A stretch of 64,000 bases of DNA from positions 186,001 through 250,000 of the forward strand of contig NZ_QLTT01000002.1 in NCBI RefSeq assembly GCF_003269295.1, in the 5' to 3' direction. Below the pieces are notes generated by a model, which was not told the DNA's origin, ran no database searches, and was given only the letters and a program-made list of their open reading frames with translations. Positions within the stretch are counted from its first letter, which is position 1. Each line of letters starts with the position of its first letter. The translations under genes and the position numbers were made by a program. This document shows, piece after piece, positions 8,591-18,146 of this stretch. Source of the stretch: Lentzea atacamensis. GTDB taxonomy: Bacteria > Actinomycetota > Actinomycetes > Mycobacteriales > Pseudonocardiaceae.

Positions 8591-9463
8591 TCAGAGGTGC
8601 GCAGTACACAGCTCATCAATCACGACGCGAATCAACGGATGGTCTTCTGACCCTCTGCGCACAGCCGCCACCACTCGCCGCAATGGCGCCACACCGGCCA
8701 CCACCTGACGCACGGCTGCCATGCGCACCCCACCGACGGCGTTCCGCGGCGCCAACGCCACCCCGCCCCTGGCCGCCACCAACGCCTCGATGGCCCGGAA
8801 GTCGTCAGACGTGTGGCGGATCCGCGGCGCGAACCCGGCTTGCGCACACGCCATCTCCACGACGTCCCGCAGCGGGTTCCCCGGCAGCGTCACGACCCAG
8901 TCCTCGTCGGCCAGCGCCGCCAGTTCGACCGGCCCGCCCCCGAGCGGGTGGTCCGGCGGCAGCACCACGTCGAAAGGCTCGGTGTAGAGCGGAAACGTGG
9001 TGAAGCGGTCCGTCGAGCGGTGTTCCTCGGTGATCGCCACGTCGATCTCACCGTCCAGCAACAACCGAACACTCTCGTGTCCCTCGGCATCCCGCACGGA
9101 CAGCTCGATCGACCGTTCCTTCAACGTCGCCAGCGCGGGAGCGACCACCTGCGTGATCGCCGACGCGAACGCGGCCACCGCCACCCGTCCGGCGGTTCCG
9201 GAGGTAAGAGCGTCCAAAGTGGCCTGTGCGCGTTCCAGTTCTGCCGCAACGACATGTGCGTGTGCGACGAGCAACTCACCGGCGGGCGTGAGCGAGACCC
9301 GTCGTCCTTTCCGGAGCAGCAACGGATGTCCTGCCTCGGACTCCAGTGCCGCGAGCTGCTGCGACACCGCTGACGGCGTGAGATGCAACGCGGAAGCTGC
9401 AGCCGTCACGGTGCCGTGGTCGGCGAGTGCGCGCAGCACGCGGAGCCGTCGTGGGTCGATCAC
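8591..9463 (-). CDS. LysR-family transcriptional regulator
   Basis: A LysR-type regulator of 290 residues. The N-terminal winged helix is clear: LRVLRALADHGTVTAAASAL, then HLTPSAVSQQLAALESEAG. An effector-binding domain follows (VRLLLDGEIDVAITEEHRS; FDVVLPPDHPL; GGVALAPRNAV). GTG at 9463 was chosen over an upstream start because it overlaps the esterase stop as GTGA and places the HTH at the usual distance from the N-terminus. The gene follows the esterase in the same direction. LysR regulators more often sit divergent from their targets, so the effector and targets are open. The esterase is the obvious candidate. Confidence 0.9.
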   Translation of the reverse strand: MIDPRRLRVLRALADHGTVTAAASALHLTPSAVSQQLAALESEAGHPLLLRKGRRVSLTPAGELLVAHAHVVAAELERAQATLDALTSGTAGRVAVAAFASAITQVVAPALATLKERSIELSVRDAEGHESVRLLLDGEIDVAITEEHRSTDRFTTFPLYTEPFDVVLPPDHPLGGGPVELAALADEDWVVTLPGNPLRDVVEMACAQAGFAPRIRHTSDDFRAIEALVAARGGVALAPRNAVGGVRMAAVRQVVAGVAPLRRVVAAVRRGSEDHPLIRVVIDELCTAHL

Positions 9464-10596
9464 CCGCTCATGATGGCCGCCGCAGCCATGCAACGCAGTT
9501 CCGCCGCGACTTTCAGCATCGCGCGCCGAGCGTGCCGGTCGCAGGACAGGAACGAAGCGAACCCGTGCACCAACCCGTCGCAGTGCAGGTGTGTCACCGG
9601 CACCGCGGCGGCCCTCAGCCGTTCCGCGTACTCGGTTCCCTCGTCCCGCAGCGGGTCGAAGCCCGCCGTGACCACACAGGTCCGCGGCAGCCCGCCGAAA
9701 CCGGGAGCGCGCAACGGTGAGGCGTACGGCTCGAACAGCCGCTCGAGATCCGGTGAGTAGCAGGACCGGTACCAGTCGATCATGTCGGTCTCGATGAAGT
9801 AGCCGCGCCCGAAGAGCTGACGCGCCGGATGCTCCCCCATCCCGTCGACGGCCGGGTAGAGCATCAGGTTGAAGGCCGGCACCGCGACCCCGTCATCGAC
9901 ACACCGTTGCGCCACAACGGCCGAGAGCGCTCCGCCTGCGCTGTCACCCCCGACGCCCACCGTGCCGCAGGCAACGCCGAAGTGGTTCAAGTTCGCGACG
10001 ACGTGCAGGTACGCGGCATAAGCGTCGTCGACCGCGGCCGGATACGGGTGTTCCGGCGCGAGTGCGTACTCGACGGACACGATCCGCACGCCGCCATGCC
10101 GGCTGAGGAAGCGGCAGATGCCGTCGTGGCTGGCCACACTGCCGACCACGAAACCGCCGCCGTGGAAGAACACCAGCAGGGGAAGCGGACCGGAGGCGTC
10201 GGCAGGGCTGTACACCCGCGCCGGAACCGGTCCCCGTGCGCCGGCCACGACGGTGTCGCGCACCTGCACGTCACGTGCGACGCCGGCGTGCATCACGGAA
10301 GACACGATGTCGTAGTCCTTGCGCGCCGCCTCCAGATCCGGAACCGCCTGAGGTTCTTTCCTCGGCACGAGCCGTTCCAGCGCGATCAGCAGCTGAGCCG
10401 TGGGACTCAGCTGCGCACCCTCGACCTCGACGGGTGCGCCGAGGATCGCGCGGATGACCGGGTCGGGCAGGCTCAACGCGGCCCTTGCAGCGAGGGTGGC
10501 CATGCGGAGCGACAGTCTCACGAGCGGCAAGCTATAGGCGGCACGAGCACGACGATCGGGTAGTAGCAAGACTTTCCGCAGATCTCGGAAGCTCAC
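9460..10596 (-). CDS. Alpha/beta hydrolase, hormone-sensitive lipase-type esterase
   Basis: A 378-residue esterase of the HSL (family IV) group. The oxyanion-hole motif HGGGFVVGS, the nucleophile elbow GGDSAGGALSA (catalytic Ser), the Asp region FDPLRDEG and the catalytic His in GLVHGFASF are all present and correctly spaced. SVEYALAPEHPYPAAVDD is another family hallmark. There is no signal peptide; the N-terminal 100 residues form an alpha-helical cap. The gene starts 4 bases after the membrane-protein gene upstream and overlaps the LysR gene downstream, so the three appear to share a transcript. Likely substrates are short- to medium-chain esters. Confidence 0.9.
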   Translation of the reverse strand: MSFRDLRKVLLLPDRRARAAYSLPLVRLSLRMATLAARAALSLPDPVIRAILGAPVEVEGAQLSPTAQLLIALERLVPRKEPQAVPDLEAARKDYDIVSSVMHAGVARDVQVRDTVVAGARGPVPARVYSPADASGPLPLLVFFHGGGFVVGSVASHDGICRFLSRHGGVRIVSVEYALAPEHPYPAAVDDAYAAYLHVVANLNHFGVACGTVGVGGDSAGGALSAVVAQRCVDDGVAVPAFNLMLYPAVDGMGEHPARQLFGRGYFIETDMIDWYRSCYSPDLERLFEPYASPLRAPGFGGLPRTCVVTAGFDPLRDEGTEYAERLRAAAVPVTHLHCDGLVHGFASFLSCDRHARRAMLKVAAELRCMAAAAIMSG

Positions 10597-10600
10597 CGCT

Positions 10601-11509
10601 TCACGATGGGGGCACCGGCTCGCCGATCGCGTTCACGTCGGGCGGGCCTGTCGCGCCGTCGGCCAGGCCGAGGTGGAGGTACTCCTCGGACCAGATCGGG
10701 GTGCCCGCGGGGAGCCCGCACCTGGAGGTGGTCAGCACCTGCTGGTGGACGATCGGTTGCGCGGTCCGCTCGTCGACGACCAGTTGTTCCTCCACGGTGC
10801 CGAACTGCGACTCCACAGGTGCCAGTGCCGCGCCCACTCCCACCCGGCCGTCCGGCTGGGTCACCCTGCCGAGGTCCCTCGCCGAGGTCCTGAGCAGTGC
10901 GAGCAGCGCCTGTCGCTGGTCGTCGCGCAGCGGGGCGATCGCGAGCCGCATCATCTGGCCGGGTTCCCGAGGAGGCCTGACCCCGGAGCCCGAGGCGCTG
11001 ACGTCCGTGAAGAGGTTGCCGATCTCCTCGTAGGGGATGGTTCCGAATGTCGAGATGTCGTCTTTCCACGCACCCGGCCGCATCTGGCCGACGCGCAAGT
11101 TGTGGTTCATGCCCACGATCGGCACCACCATCGGTGCACCGGCTGTCACCCACCGGGCGTCGTCGTTTGCCGACTTCGGGGCGACCATGCCGCTCAGCCG
11201 GCTGACCTTCACGTGCCGGTCCGGCGCGAACCACTCGTCGGTGTCGGAAACCATCCGCATGACGTACGGGTTCGCCGGGTCACCGACGAGCAGCAACGAG
11301 GTGTTCCGCGTCAGCACGTGCCACCACGGCTGCGGATCGGCGAACTGCCCGGTGCGGTCGGACGGCAGGATCGCGAGCACGAGCAACACCACCGCGGCGA
11401 ACGCGACCAGCACCGGCCCGAACCGTCGCGTGAAGGAAGGCGCCCCCGCCCAGTCGCGTGGCCTGGGCAGTGAGGTGATCCGGGCGAGGTCCTTCAGCAA
11501 GTCCCCCAT
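10601..11509 (-). CDS. Single-pass membrane protein paired with an ECF sigma gene
   Basis: A 302-residue protein beginning MGDLLKDLARI. One membrane helix lies at about residues 33-53 (FGPVLVAFAAVVLLVLAIL) and an extracytoplasmic domain follows. The layout resembles the CU044_5270-type membrane proteins that often follow ECF sigma genes in actinomycetes. These have a short cytoplasmic N-terminus, one helix, and a sensor-like outer domain ending in segments such as GTVEEQLVVDERTAQPIVHQ. It overlaps the 3' end of the truncated sigma gene by 16 bases, so the two were made as a unit. An anti-sigma-like or sensor role is inference. If the sigma partner is dead, this protein may be an orphan. Confidence 0.75.
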   Translation of the reverse strand: MGDLLKDLARITSLPRPRDWAGAPSFTRRFGPVLVAFAAVVLLVLAILPSDRTGQFADPQPWWHVLTRNTSLLLVGDPANPYVMRMVSDTDEWFAPDRHVKVSRLSGMVAPKSANDDARWVTAGAPMVVPIVGMNHNLRVGQMRPGAWKDDISTFGTIPYEEIGNLFTDVSASGSGVRPPREPGQMMRLAIAPLRDDQRQALLALLRTSARDLGRVTQPDGRVGVGAALAPVESQFGTVEEQLVVDERTAQPIVHQQVLTTSRCGLPAGTPIWSEEYLHLGLADGATGPPDVNAIGEPVPPS

Positions 11510-11892
11510 GACTCCCTCACTCGGTCGGTGGTCGATGAGGAGAGAGAACGCCGCAGTCGTCGCCGTGCGCGATGCAGCCGCACGAAGAACGTCGCGGTGG
11601 AGCAGCCCGGCAGCTGCGCCGCCTCGGCCGCGGACAGCCCGTGCCACGCGATGAGCGTGAGCACCTCTTGGTCCGCCGGTGCCAGCCCGGTGAGAGCCTC
11701 ACGCAGCTCGACCACCGCGTAGTCGTCCCCGGCCGGAGCGTCGACGAGCTCGGCGTGCCGCGCCTGCCTGCGGGCCTCGCGCACCAGGTTGCGGGCGATG
11801 CCGAGCAGCCACGGCAACGCGTCGGCGGGCATCTGGTCGAGTTTGCGCCAGGCGATCGTGAAGGTCTCGCTGGTGATGTCCTCCGCGAATCG
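11494..11892 (-). pseudogene. ECF sigma factor gene lacking its 5' end
   Basis: The frame reads directly into region 2.3/2.4 of an ECF sigma factor (FAEDITSETFTIAWRKLDQM). It continues through the linker (LPWLLGIARNLVREARRQ) to a normal region 4 (LAPADQEVLTLIAWHGLSAA, AAQLPGCSTATFFVRLHRAR). The codon before this segment is TGA (11893-11895), and the kbl stop lies only 26 bases further upstream. The 30-45 residues of regions 2.1-2.2 are therefore absent. The only ATG in frame (11832) would give 112 residues with no -10-recognition region. The 3' part is intact and still overlaps the membrane-protein gene. I read it as a deletion remnant. Translation from an unusual start cannot be excluded. 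Confidence 0.8.
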
Positions 11893-11921
11893 TCAGGATT
11901 CTTACAGCACTGTGTCCCGGA

Positions 11922-13100
11922 TCACATCTTCGCTCGTGCGGCGACGAACGCGTCGACCGCCCGGTTCACGTCCTGCGTGGTGTGCGCGGCCGACATCTGC
12001 GTGCGAATGCGCGCCTTGCCGTGCGGCACCACCGGGTACGAGAAGCCGATCACGTAGATGCCCTGCTCCAGCAGCAGGTCGGCCAGCCTGGCCGCCTCGG
12101 CCGCGTCACCGATCATCACCGGGATGATCGGGTGCTCACCGGGCAGCAGGTCGAAGCCCTCCTCGGTCATGCGCCGGCGGAAGAGCTCGGTGTTCGACCG
12201 CAGCTGGGTGAGCAGCTCGGACGAGCTGGAGAGCATGTCCAGCGCGGCGATCGCGGCCGCGGTGATCGACGGCGCGAGCGAGTTCGAGAACAGGTACGGG
12301 CGTGAGCGCTGCCGCAGCAGTTCGACGATCTCCGCGCGACCGGACGTGTAGCCGCCGGACGCACCGCCCAGCGCCTTGCCGAGCGTGCCGGTCACGATGT
12401 CGACGCGGTCCTGCACGCCGAAGAGCTCCGGGGTGCCGCGGCCGGTCGGGCCGGTGAAGCCGACGGCGTGCGAGTCGTCGACCATGACCAGCGCGTTGTA
12501 CCGCTCGGCCAGGTCGCAGATCTCGTCCAGCGGCGCGAGGTAGCCGTCCATCGAGAAGACGCCGTCGGTCGCGATCAGCCGGTAGCGGGCGTCGGCGGAG
12601 TCCTTGAGCTGGCGCTCCAGGTCGTCCATGTCGCGGTTCTTGTAGCGGTAGCGGCGAGCCTTGGACAGCCGCACGCCGTCGATGATCGACGCGTGGTTCA
12701 GCTCGTCGGAGATGATCGCGTCCTCGGCGCCGAGCAGCGTCTCGAACAGGCCGCCGTTCGCGTCGAAGCACGAGCTGTAGAGGATCGTGTCGTCGGTCGC
12801 GAGGAACTCGGAGACCTTGCGCTCCAGTTCCTTGTGCGGCTCCTGGGTGCCGCAGATGAACCGCACGGACGCCATGCCGAAGCCCCACTCGTCGAGCGCG
12901 GTCTTCGCGGCCTCGATCAGGCGCGGGTGGTCGGCGAGACCGAGATAGTTGTTGGCGCAGAAGTTCAGCACCTCGTCGCCCTGCCCGACCCGGACGGCGG
13001 CGTTCTGCGGGGTGCCGATCACGCGCTCGGCCTTGTAGAGCCCGGCCTCCCTGATCTCGTCGATCGTCTTGCGGAGGTCGTTCTTCAGCTCGCCGTACAT
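11922..13100 (-). CDS. kbl: Glycine C-acetyltransferase (2-amino-3-ketobutyrate CoA ligase)
   Basis: A 392-residue PLP enzyme of the alpha-oxoamine synthase family. It cleaves 2-amino-3-oxobutyrate with CoA to glycine and acetyl-CoA, the second step of threonine breakdown. Visible signatures are [45 protein letters not shown], the cofactor Asp in [12 protein letters not shown], and the PLP-binding lysine in [17 protein letters not shown]. Its length equals the E. coli enzyme within a few residues. The ATG shares one base with the tdh stop (TGATG), so the two genes are coupled. The operon order tdh-kbl is the classic arrangement read in this direction. Confidence 0.95.
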   Translation of the reverse strand: MYGELKNDLRKTIDEIREAGLYKAERVIGTPQNAAVRVGQGDEVLNFCANNYLGLADHPRLIEAAKTALDEWGFGMASVRFICGTQEPHKELERKVSEFLATDDTILYSSCFDANGGLFETLLGAEDAIISDELNHASIIDGVRLSKARRYRYKNRDMDDLERQLKDSADARYRLIATDGVFSMDGYLAPLDEICDLAERYNALVMVDDSHAVGFTGPTGRGTPELFGVQDRVDIVTGTLGKALGGASGGYTSGRAEIVELLRQRSRPYLFSNSLAPSITAAAIAALDMLSSSSELLTQLRSNTELFRRRMTEEGFDLLPGEHPIIPVMIGDAAEAARLADLLLEQGIYVIGFSYPVVPHGKARIRTQMSAAHTTQDVNRAVDAFVAARAKM

Positions 13101-14131
13101 CAGGCTCCCGTCCAGTCGAGGATGACCTTGCCGCACTTGCCTTCGCGCGCGGTGGCGAACGCCTCCGCGTGCTGCGTGTGGTCGTACCGGTGCGTGATGA
13201 CCGGTGCGAGGTCGAGGCCGCGCTGCAGCAGCACGGTCATCGAGTACCAGGTCTCGAACATCTCGCGGCCGTAGATCCCCTTGATGTGCAGCATCTTCAG
13301 CACGACGCTGCTCCAGTCGACGGGGAACTCCTCCGCGGGCAGCCCCAGCATCGCGATGCGACCGCCGTGCGCCATGTTCGCGATCATGTCCCGCATCGCC
13401 GTGGGCTTGCCGGACATCTCCATGCCGACGTCGAATCCCTCGGCCATGCCGAGTTCCCGCTGAGCGTCTTCGATCGTCTTCTCTGCGACGTTCACCGCGA
13501 GGTCGACGCCGACCTTGCGCGCGAGGTCCAGCCGGTGCTCGGACACGTCGGTGATCACGACGTTGCGCGCACCCGCGTGCTTCGCGACGGCGGCGGCCAT
13601 GATCCCGATCGGCCCGGCGCCCGTGATGATCACGTCCTCGCCGATGACGGGAAAGCTCAACGCGGTGTGCACGGCGTTGCCGAACGGGTCGAAGATCGCG
13701 GCCACGTCCAGGTCGACCGCCGTGCGGTGCACCCACGCGTTCTGTTCGGGCAGCACGACGTACTGCGCGAACGCCCCGTCGGAGTGCACGCCGAGACCAC
13801 GCGTGTTGGCGCACAGGTGCCGGCGGCCCGCCTTGCAGTTGCGGCACGTCCCGCACACGAGGTGGCCCTCGCCGCTGACCAGGTCACCGATCTTGACGCC
13901 GGTGACCGAGGCGCCCGTTTCCACGACCTCGCCGACGAACTCGTGCCCGAGGACCAGCGGCGCCTTGATGTTCTGGGCCGCCCAGTCGTCCCACGAGTCG
14001 ATATGCAGGTCGGTACCGCAGATGCCGGTCCGCAGCACTCTCACGACCACGTCGGCCGGCCCCGGCGTGGGGTCCGGAACGTCGGTCAGTTCGAGGCCAG
14101 GCCCAGCGGCGACCTTGACGAGAGCCTTCAT
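13100..14131 (-). CDS. tdh: L-threonine 3-dehydrogenase
   Basis: A 343-residue zinc alcohol-dehydrogenase-family enzyme, the expected size for Tdh. It oxidises threonine to 2-amino-3-oxobutyrate with NAD+. The catalytic zinc site is [14 protein letters not shown] with [10 protein letters not shown]. The structural-zinc cysteines are in [15 protein letters not shown]. The Rossmann motif is [14 protein letters not shown], followed by [15 protein letters not shown]. The match of the [10 protein letters not shown] segment to Tdh separates it from other medium-chain dehydrogenases. kbl follows directly, supporting a threonine-to-glycine operon. Only 36 bases separate it from the upstream SDR gene, leaving no room for a riboswitch. 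Confidence 0.95.
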   Translation of the reverse strand: MKALVKVAAGPGLELTDVPDPTPGPADVVVRVLRTGICGTDLHIDSWDDWAAQNIKAPLVLGHEFVGEVVETGASVTGVKIGDLVSGEGHLVCGTCRNCKAGRRHLCANTRGLGVHSDGAFAQYVVLPEQNAWVHRTAVDLDVAAIFDPFGNAVHTALSFPVIGEDVIITGAGPIGIMAAAVAKHAGARNVVITDVSEHRLDLARKVGVDLAVNVAEKTIEDAQRELGMAEGFDVGMEMSGKPTAMRDMIANMAHGGRIAMLGLPAEEFPVDWSSVVLKMLHIKGIYGREMFETWYSMTVLLQRGLDLAPVITHRYDHTQHAEAFATAREGKCGKVILDWTGA

Positions 14132-14167
14132 GCGGGAAGTCTCACCCTTTGCTGCTTGTGCAGTCCA

Positions 14168-15619
14168 TCAGGACTTTCTGAAGTTCTTGTGCAGCTCAGC
14201 TTCATTGGCGATGTTGCGCACCATGCCGCCGAACACCACGCCGTGGAACGGCCAGACCACCGCCCAGTAGAGGTGTCCGGCGAGCCCTTTGGGCACGAAC
14301 ACGGCGCGTTGGCGGTAAGTGGACCCGCCCCGCTCACCCTCCGCCACTCGAAGTTCCAGCCAGGCCTTGCCCGGCACCTTCATCTCCGCGCGCAACCGAA
14401 GCAGCCGGCCGCGTTCGACCTCCTCGACCCGCCAGAAGTCGAGCGCCTCGCCCACGTGCAACCGGTGTGGATCACGCCTGCCTCGTCTCAGCCCGACCCC
14501 GCCGACGAGTCGATCGAGCCACCCCCTGATCGCCCAGGCCAGCGGAAACGAGTACCAGCCGCGTTCGCCGCCGATGCCTTCGACGACTTCCCACAGTCGT
14601 TCGGGCGTCGCTTGGGTCCGTCGCTCGCGTTCGTCGGTGTAGACGGAGCCGCCGGACCAGTCGGGGTCGGTCGGGAGAGGTTCGCTCGGGGCGCCCGGCG
14701 TGGAGGCTCCCGACCAGCGGGTCTCGACGTCGGCGTCACGGCTCTTGGCCAGTGCGAGCTCGACCGCCTTGTCGTAGCCGGCGTTCTCACCGGGCAGCAG
14801 TTCACGGATGTCGTTCTCGCGGCACACCACCTCGTGCACCAGCGACTCGATCAACGGCTTCGCGATCGACCGCGGGACGGGCGTGACGAGGTTGACCCAG
14901 TGCGAGGACAGACCCGGCGTCAGCACGGGCACGGGCAGGACGCGACGCTTGGGCAGCCCGGCCACCCGCGCGTACCGCAGCATCATCTCCAGGTACGTGA
15001 GCACGTCCGGCCCGCCGACGTCGAACGTCCGGTTCGCGTCGAGGCTCGTCGCGTCGACCAGGTACCGCAGCACGTCCCTGACCGCGATCGGCTGGATCCG
15101 GTTGTGCACCCACCGCGGCGTGACCATGACCGGCAGCCGTTCGGTCAGGTACCGCAGCATCTCGAACGACGCCGACCCGGACCCGATGATCACCGCCGCC
15201 TGCAGCACCACCGCGGGCACCGGCGACCGCAGGAAGACCTCGCCGACCTCCTTGCGGGAGGCCAGGTGCGGGGAGAGCGGCACGCCTTCGGGGTGCAGCC
15301 CGCCCAGGTAGACGATCCGGCGAACGCCCGCACATGCGGCTGCGCGAGCGGTGTTCTCAGCTGCCTCCCGGTCGGCGTCCGCGAAGTCCTTCGAGTGCAA
15401 CGAGTGCACGAGGTAGTGCACGACCTCGACGTCCCGCATGGCCTCGCCGAGATCGTCGAGCACGTCACCGCGCACGATCTCGACGTCGGTGGCCCACGGG
15501 ACGTCGCGCAGCTTCTCCGGCGAGCGCACCAGGCAGCGCACCTGGTGCCCTTCGGCCAGCAGCCTGGGCACGAGCCGTCCGCCGAGGTACCCGGTCGCGC
15601 CGGTCACGAGACACCGCAT
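14168..15619 (-). CDS. SDR-family NAD(P)-binding protein with C-terminal DUF2867
   Basis: A 483-residue two-domain protein. The N-terminal half is an atypical short-chain dehydrogenase/epimerase: the nucleotide loop is VTGATGYLGGRLVPRLL, with LVRSPEKLRDVPW after it and a conserved HYLVHSLHSKDFADADREA region. From about residue 330 the DUF2867 domain begins (ERLWEVVEGIGGERGWYSFP; WAIRGWLDRLVGGVGLRRGR; DFWRVEEVERGRLLRLRAEM). This fusion occurs widely in actinomycetes as a membrane-lipid- or quinone-associated oxidoreductase of unknown substrate. The gene lies 36 bases after the DUF1707 gene in the same direction, so it may be read with the upstream two-component operon. Confidence 0.85.
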   Translation of the reverse strand: MRCLVTGATGYLGGRLVPRLLAEGHQVRCLVRSPEKLRDVPWATDVEIVRGDVLDDLGEAMRDVEVVHYLVHSLHSKDFADADREAAENTARAAACAGVRRIVYLGGLHPEGVPLSPHLASRKEVGEVFLRSPVPAVVLQAAVIIGSGSASFEMLRYLTERLPVMVTPRWVHNRIQPIAVRDVLRYLVDATSLDANRTFDVGGPDVLTYLEMMLRYARVAGLPKRRVLPVPVLTPGLSSHWVNLVTPVPRSIAKPLIESLVHEVVCRENDIRELLPGENAGYDKAVELALAKSRDADVETRWSGASTPGAPSEPLPTDPDWSGGSVYTDERERRTQATPERLWEVVEGIGGERGWYSFPLAWAIRGWLDRLVGGVGLRRGRRDPHRLHVGEALDFWRVEEVERGRLLRLRAEMKVPGKAWLELRVAEGERGGSTYRQRAVFVPKGLAGHLYWAVVWPFHGVVFGGMVRNIANEAELHKNFRKS

Positions 15620-15655
15620 GCCCCGATCCTGCGCGCCACGACGGGTGAGTGCAGA

Positions 15656-16189
15656 TCAGCGCTTGCGCTTGATCACCACTGATCCGCCGCGGACGTACCC
15701 GCGCACGTGGAAGTGCGGGTTGCCGACACCGTTGCGGACCTTGTCCTTGATCTCGCCCGCCTGGATCTCGACGGCGTCGATGTTCACGGAGGCGGTGGGC
15801 GGCAGCACGAGCTTCACCGACCCCACGGACACGTCCAGCTCGACGTCGACCAGCGGTGGCACGTCCGCCTCGGTGAAGTCGAGGTTCGTCGAGCCGAGCG
15901 TGTTGCGGATGACCAGTTCGCGCGGCACGACCCAGTGACCCTTGCGCACCGTGGTGCCGAACGAGTTCTTCAGCTCGGTGCGGGCATGGCCGCCCTCACT
16001 GTTGACCATGCCGGGCAGGTCGACCAGCACGGCGTTCAGATCCGCCCTGGTCACCGCGGCGAGAGCGGTGTCCGTGCGCGTCGTGAACTCGTCGAGAGTG
16101 ATCATGCCGCGGCCCACCGCCTTGTTCAGCAGGCTGACGACGTGCTCACGTTCCGCGTCGGACACGCGTAAGTCTCTCGGGCCTGTCAT
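15656..16189 (-). CDS. DUF1707 (SHOCT-like) domain protein
   Basis: A 177-residue protein. Residues 5-60 are a DUF1707 domain: DLRVSDAEREHVVSLLNKAV, then GRGMITLDEFTTRTDTALAA and DLNAVLVDLPG. The C-terminal half has a LiaF-like beta segment (LGSTNLDFTEADVPPLVDVE, VSVGSVKLVLPP). There is no membrane helix. DUF1707 proteins commonly accompany actinobacterial envelope-stress two-component systems. The start overlaps the response-regulator stop (ATGA), and that gene overlaps the kinase gene in the same way, so this is the third gene of a tightly coupled operon. A role as modulator or output of the kinase/regulator pair is inferred from position. Confidence 0.85.
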   Translation of the reverse strand: MTGPRDLRVSDAEREHVVSLLNKAVGRGMITLDEFTTRTDTALAAVTRADLNAVLVDLPGMVNSEGGHARTELKNSFGTTVRKGHWVVPRELVIRNTLGSTNLDFTEADVPPLVDVELDVSVGSVKLVLPPTASVNIDAVEIQAGEIKDKVRNGVGNPHFHVRGYVRGGSVVIKRKR

Positions 16190-16848
16190 TTCTCTGCCTC
16201 CGGTTCGCTGTCGAGACCGTGCTCGATGGCATAACGCGCCAGCTCCACCCGGTTGTGCAGTTGCAGTTTGCGCAGGGTCGACTGCACGTGGTTCTCGACC
16301 GTGCGGTGGGAGATCACCAGGCGGTTCGCGATCTGACGTGCGGTCAGACCCTTCGCCACGAGTCGCAGCACCTCGGTCTCCCGGTCGGTGAGCTGCGGCT
16401 TCTCGTCGGAGTCGTCCGGCGCGGCGGCCATCCGCCGGTACTCGCCGAGTACCAGCCCGGCCAGCCCCGCGGTGAACACGGCGTCGCCGGCCGCGGTGCG
16501 GGTCACGGCCTCGACCAGCTCGTCCGCGGACGCCGACTTCACGAGGTAGCCGGACGCGCCCGCCTTCACTGCCTGCAGCACGTCGTCGTGCTCGCCGGAC
16601 GCGGACAGGACGAGCACGCGCGTGTCCGGCAGCTCGCCGGTGATCAGCAGGGTGGCGTCGACGCCGGAGAGCTCGCCGAGGTTGAGGTCCATCAGCACCA
16701 CGTTGGGCCGCACCGCCTTCGCGATGCGCACTGCCGAGGCGGCGTCACCCGCGGTCGCGACGATCTCGAAGCCCCGCTCCGCCAGATCCCGTGCGACGCC
16801 TTCGCGCCACATCGGGTGGTCGTCCACGACCATCACCGTGACCGTCAT
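16186..16848 (-). CDS. NarL/FixJ-family response regulator
   Basis: A 220-residue response regulator. The receiver domain has the acidic pair in VMVVDDHPMWREGV, the phospho-acceptor Asp in VVLMDLNLGELSG, the Thr/Ser switch in VLVLSASGEHDD and the Lys in GYLVKSASADEL. A LuxR-type HTH follows (LTDRETEVLRLVAKGLTARQ; ISHRTVENHVQSTLRKLQLH). The ATG at 16848 overlaps the kinase stop and starts exactly at the receiver; longer in-frame extensions run through the kinase gene. It is the cognate regulator of that kinase, controlling unknown promoters, perhaps its own operon. Confidence 0.92.
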   Translation of the reverse strand: MTVTVMVVDDHPMWREGVARDLAERGFEIVATAGDAASAVRIAKAVRPNVVLMDLNLGELSGVDATLLITGELPDTRVLVLSASGEHDDVLQAVKAGASGYLVKSASADELVEAVTRTAAGDAVFTAGLAGLVLGEYRRMAAAPDDSDEKPQLTDRETEVLRLVAKGLTARQIANRLVISHRTVENHVQSTLRKLQLHNRVELARYAIEHGLDSEPEAEK

Positions 16849-18005
16849 CTTGCCGCCCCCTTCCTGAACACCCGAACCTCCCATTCCGTGCCCTCCCCCG
16901 GCCCGGTCTGGAGTTCCAGCGTGCCGCCCAGCGATTCCACCCGGCCCTTGATCGACTTTTCGATTCCCATCCTGCCTTCCGCGGCAGCGGACGCGATCCG
17001 GCCTTCCGGGATGCCAGGACCATCGTCCCTGACGCTCAGCACGATTTCCTCTCCGAGGTCCTCGAGCAGCACCCACGCCCGAGCGTCCTCACCCGCGTGC
17101 TTGTCCACGTTGGACAGTGCTTCGCGGACCAGCGAGGTGAGCTCGACCGCGGTCGTCGCGGTGAGCATGACCTGAGTGGCCGGAGTGGACACCTGGATCT
17201 TCGGTGTGGCGAGGAGCTGCAGGCCGGGACGCAGGTCGATCTCTCCATCCACAGTGGAGTCGGTGGGTGCGGCGGCCACCAGGTTGCGGAGCGCCACCTC
17301 TTGTTCGCCCGCGAGCTTGGCCAGTTCCGCGGCCTCACCACCGACTTCCAGTCCACGCTTGCGGACGCGGGCGAGCACCTGCAGGACGCTGTCGTGGATC
17401 GAGCGCGCGAGCCGTTCGCGTTCCGCCGTCGCCGCTTCCGTGCGCAACGCCTGGGCCAGCCGCACCGCCGAACGCCGTGCCGTCGCCGACGCCATGCCGA
17501 CGACCATGCCGGCGCCCGCCAGCAGCACCACGTCGCGCAGCAGGTCGAGACTCGGCACACCCTTGGACAGATAGGTGAAGAGGCCGACCGTCATGCCGCC
17601 CGCGAAACCGGCGAACGACCCGCCGAGCGCGCCCAGCGCCACCGCGGGCACGCACGCCCAGATCGTGGTGATCAGCGGCACGTTCAGGGTCAGCAGCTGG
17701 TGGTCGGACATGATCAGCGGCGACAGCGACATGAGCCCGCAGGTCAGCGCGAGGTCGATCAGCACGACCGGCCACCGCCTGCCCCAGGTGGTGCTGTAGG
17801 CGCGGCTGGTGAAAACGGACCACAGCGCCATCACTCCGAGCGTCGTCCACGCGAGCCAGGGGCGGATGTAACCGGATTGGTTCGCGATCACGTTCGCCGC
17901 CGCGAAGAGAAATGTGACTATGCGTAGCGCAATCGTCCCGCGCCACAGCGGCGTGGCCGGGTCGTCGATCACCTTCGTCACACGTTCGGCAGGCAGATTG
18001 GGCAC
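16845..18005 (-). CDS. MacS-like sensor histidine kinase
   Basis: A 386-residue kinase with a membrane sensor half of about five or six helices (residues 25-170). A HisKA_3-type dimerisation helix carries the phospho-His in RERLARSIHDSVLQVLARV, and an HATPase domain has the N-box REALSNVDKHA and the G-box VRDDGPGIPEGR. The N-terminal layout (PATPLWRGTIALRIVTFLFA) resembles the DUF5931 sensor of MacS kinases. It heads the kinase-regulator-DUF1707 operon. The start lies 141 bases from the divergent diguanylate cyclase gene, so the two promoters share that gap. The stimulus is unknown; MacS-like kinases are membrane or envelope sensors. Confidence 0.9.
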   Translation of the reverse strand: MPNLPAERVTKVIDDPATPLWRGTIALRIVTFLFAAANVIANQSGYIRPWLAWTTLGVMALWSVFTSRAYSTTWGRRWPVVLIDLALTCGLMSLSPLIMSDHQLLTLNVPLITTIWACVPAVALGALGGSFAGFAGGMTVGLFTYLSKGVPSLDLLRDVVLLAGAGMVVGMASATARRSAVRLAQALRTEAATAERERLARSIHDSVLQVLARVRKRGLEVGGEAAELAKLAGEQEVALRNLVAAAPTDSTVDGEIDLRPGLQLLATPKIQVSTPATQVMLTATTAVELTSLVREALSNVDKHAGEDARAWVLLEDLGEEIVLSVRDDGPGIPEGRIASAAAEGRMGIEKSIKGRVESLGGTLELQTGPGEGTEWEVRVFRKGAAR

Positions 18006-18146
18006 TCTGTGCTCCTTTCGGACACCATCCTGCCGCGTGAACGTGCGCTGGCTAACCCCCAGGTGGCCGTCTTCTGCCGAACGGAGGAATGTGCGACGCT
18101 CTCCGGGTTCGGGGCAGCGCTCCCGGTTGGGGGGAGGGCAATACAG

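Noticed and set aside
14132-14167. Glycine riboswitch before tdh-kbl
   Set aside because: Only 36 bases separate the genes, too few for an aptamer, and no conserved core is seen.
13169-15682. An 837-codon plus-strand frame over tdh and the SDR gene
   Set aside because: Shadow frame; both opposite genes have full family signatures.
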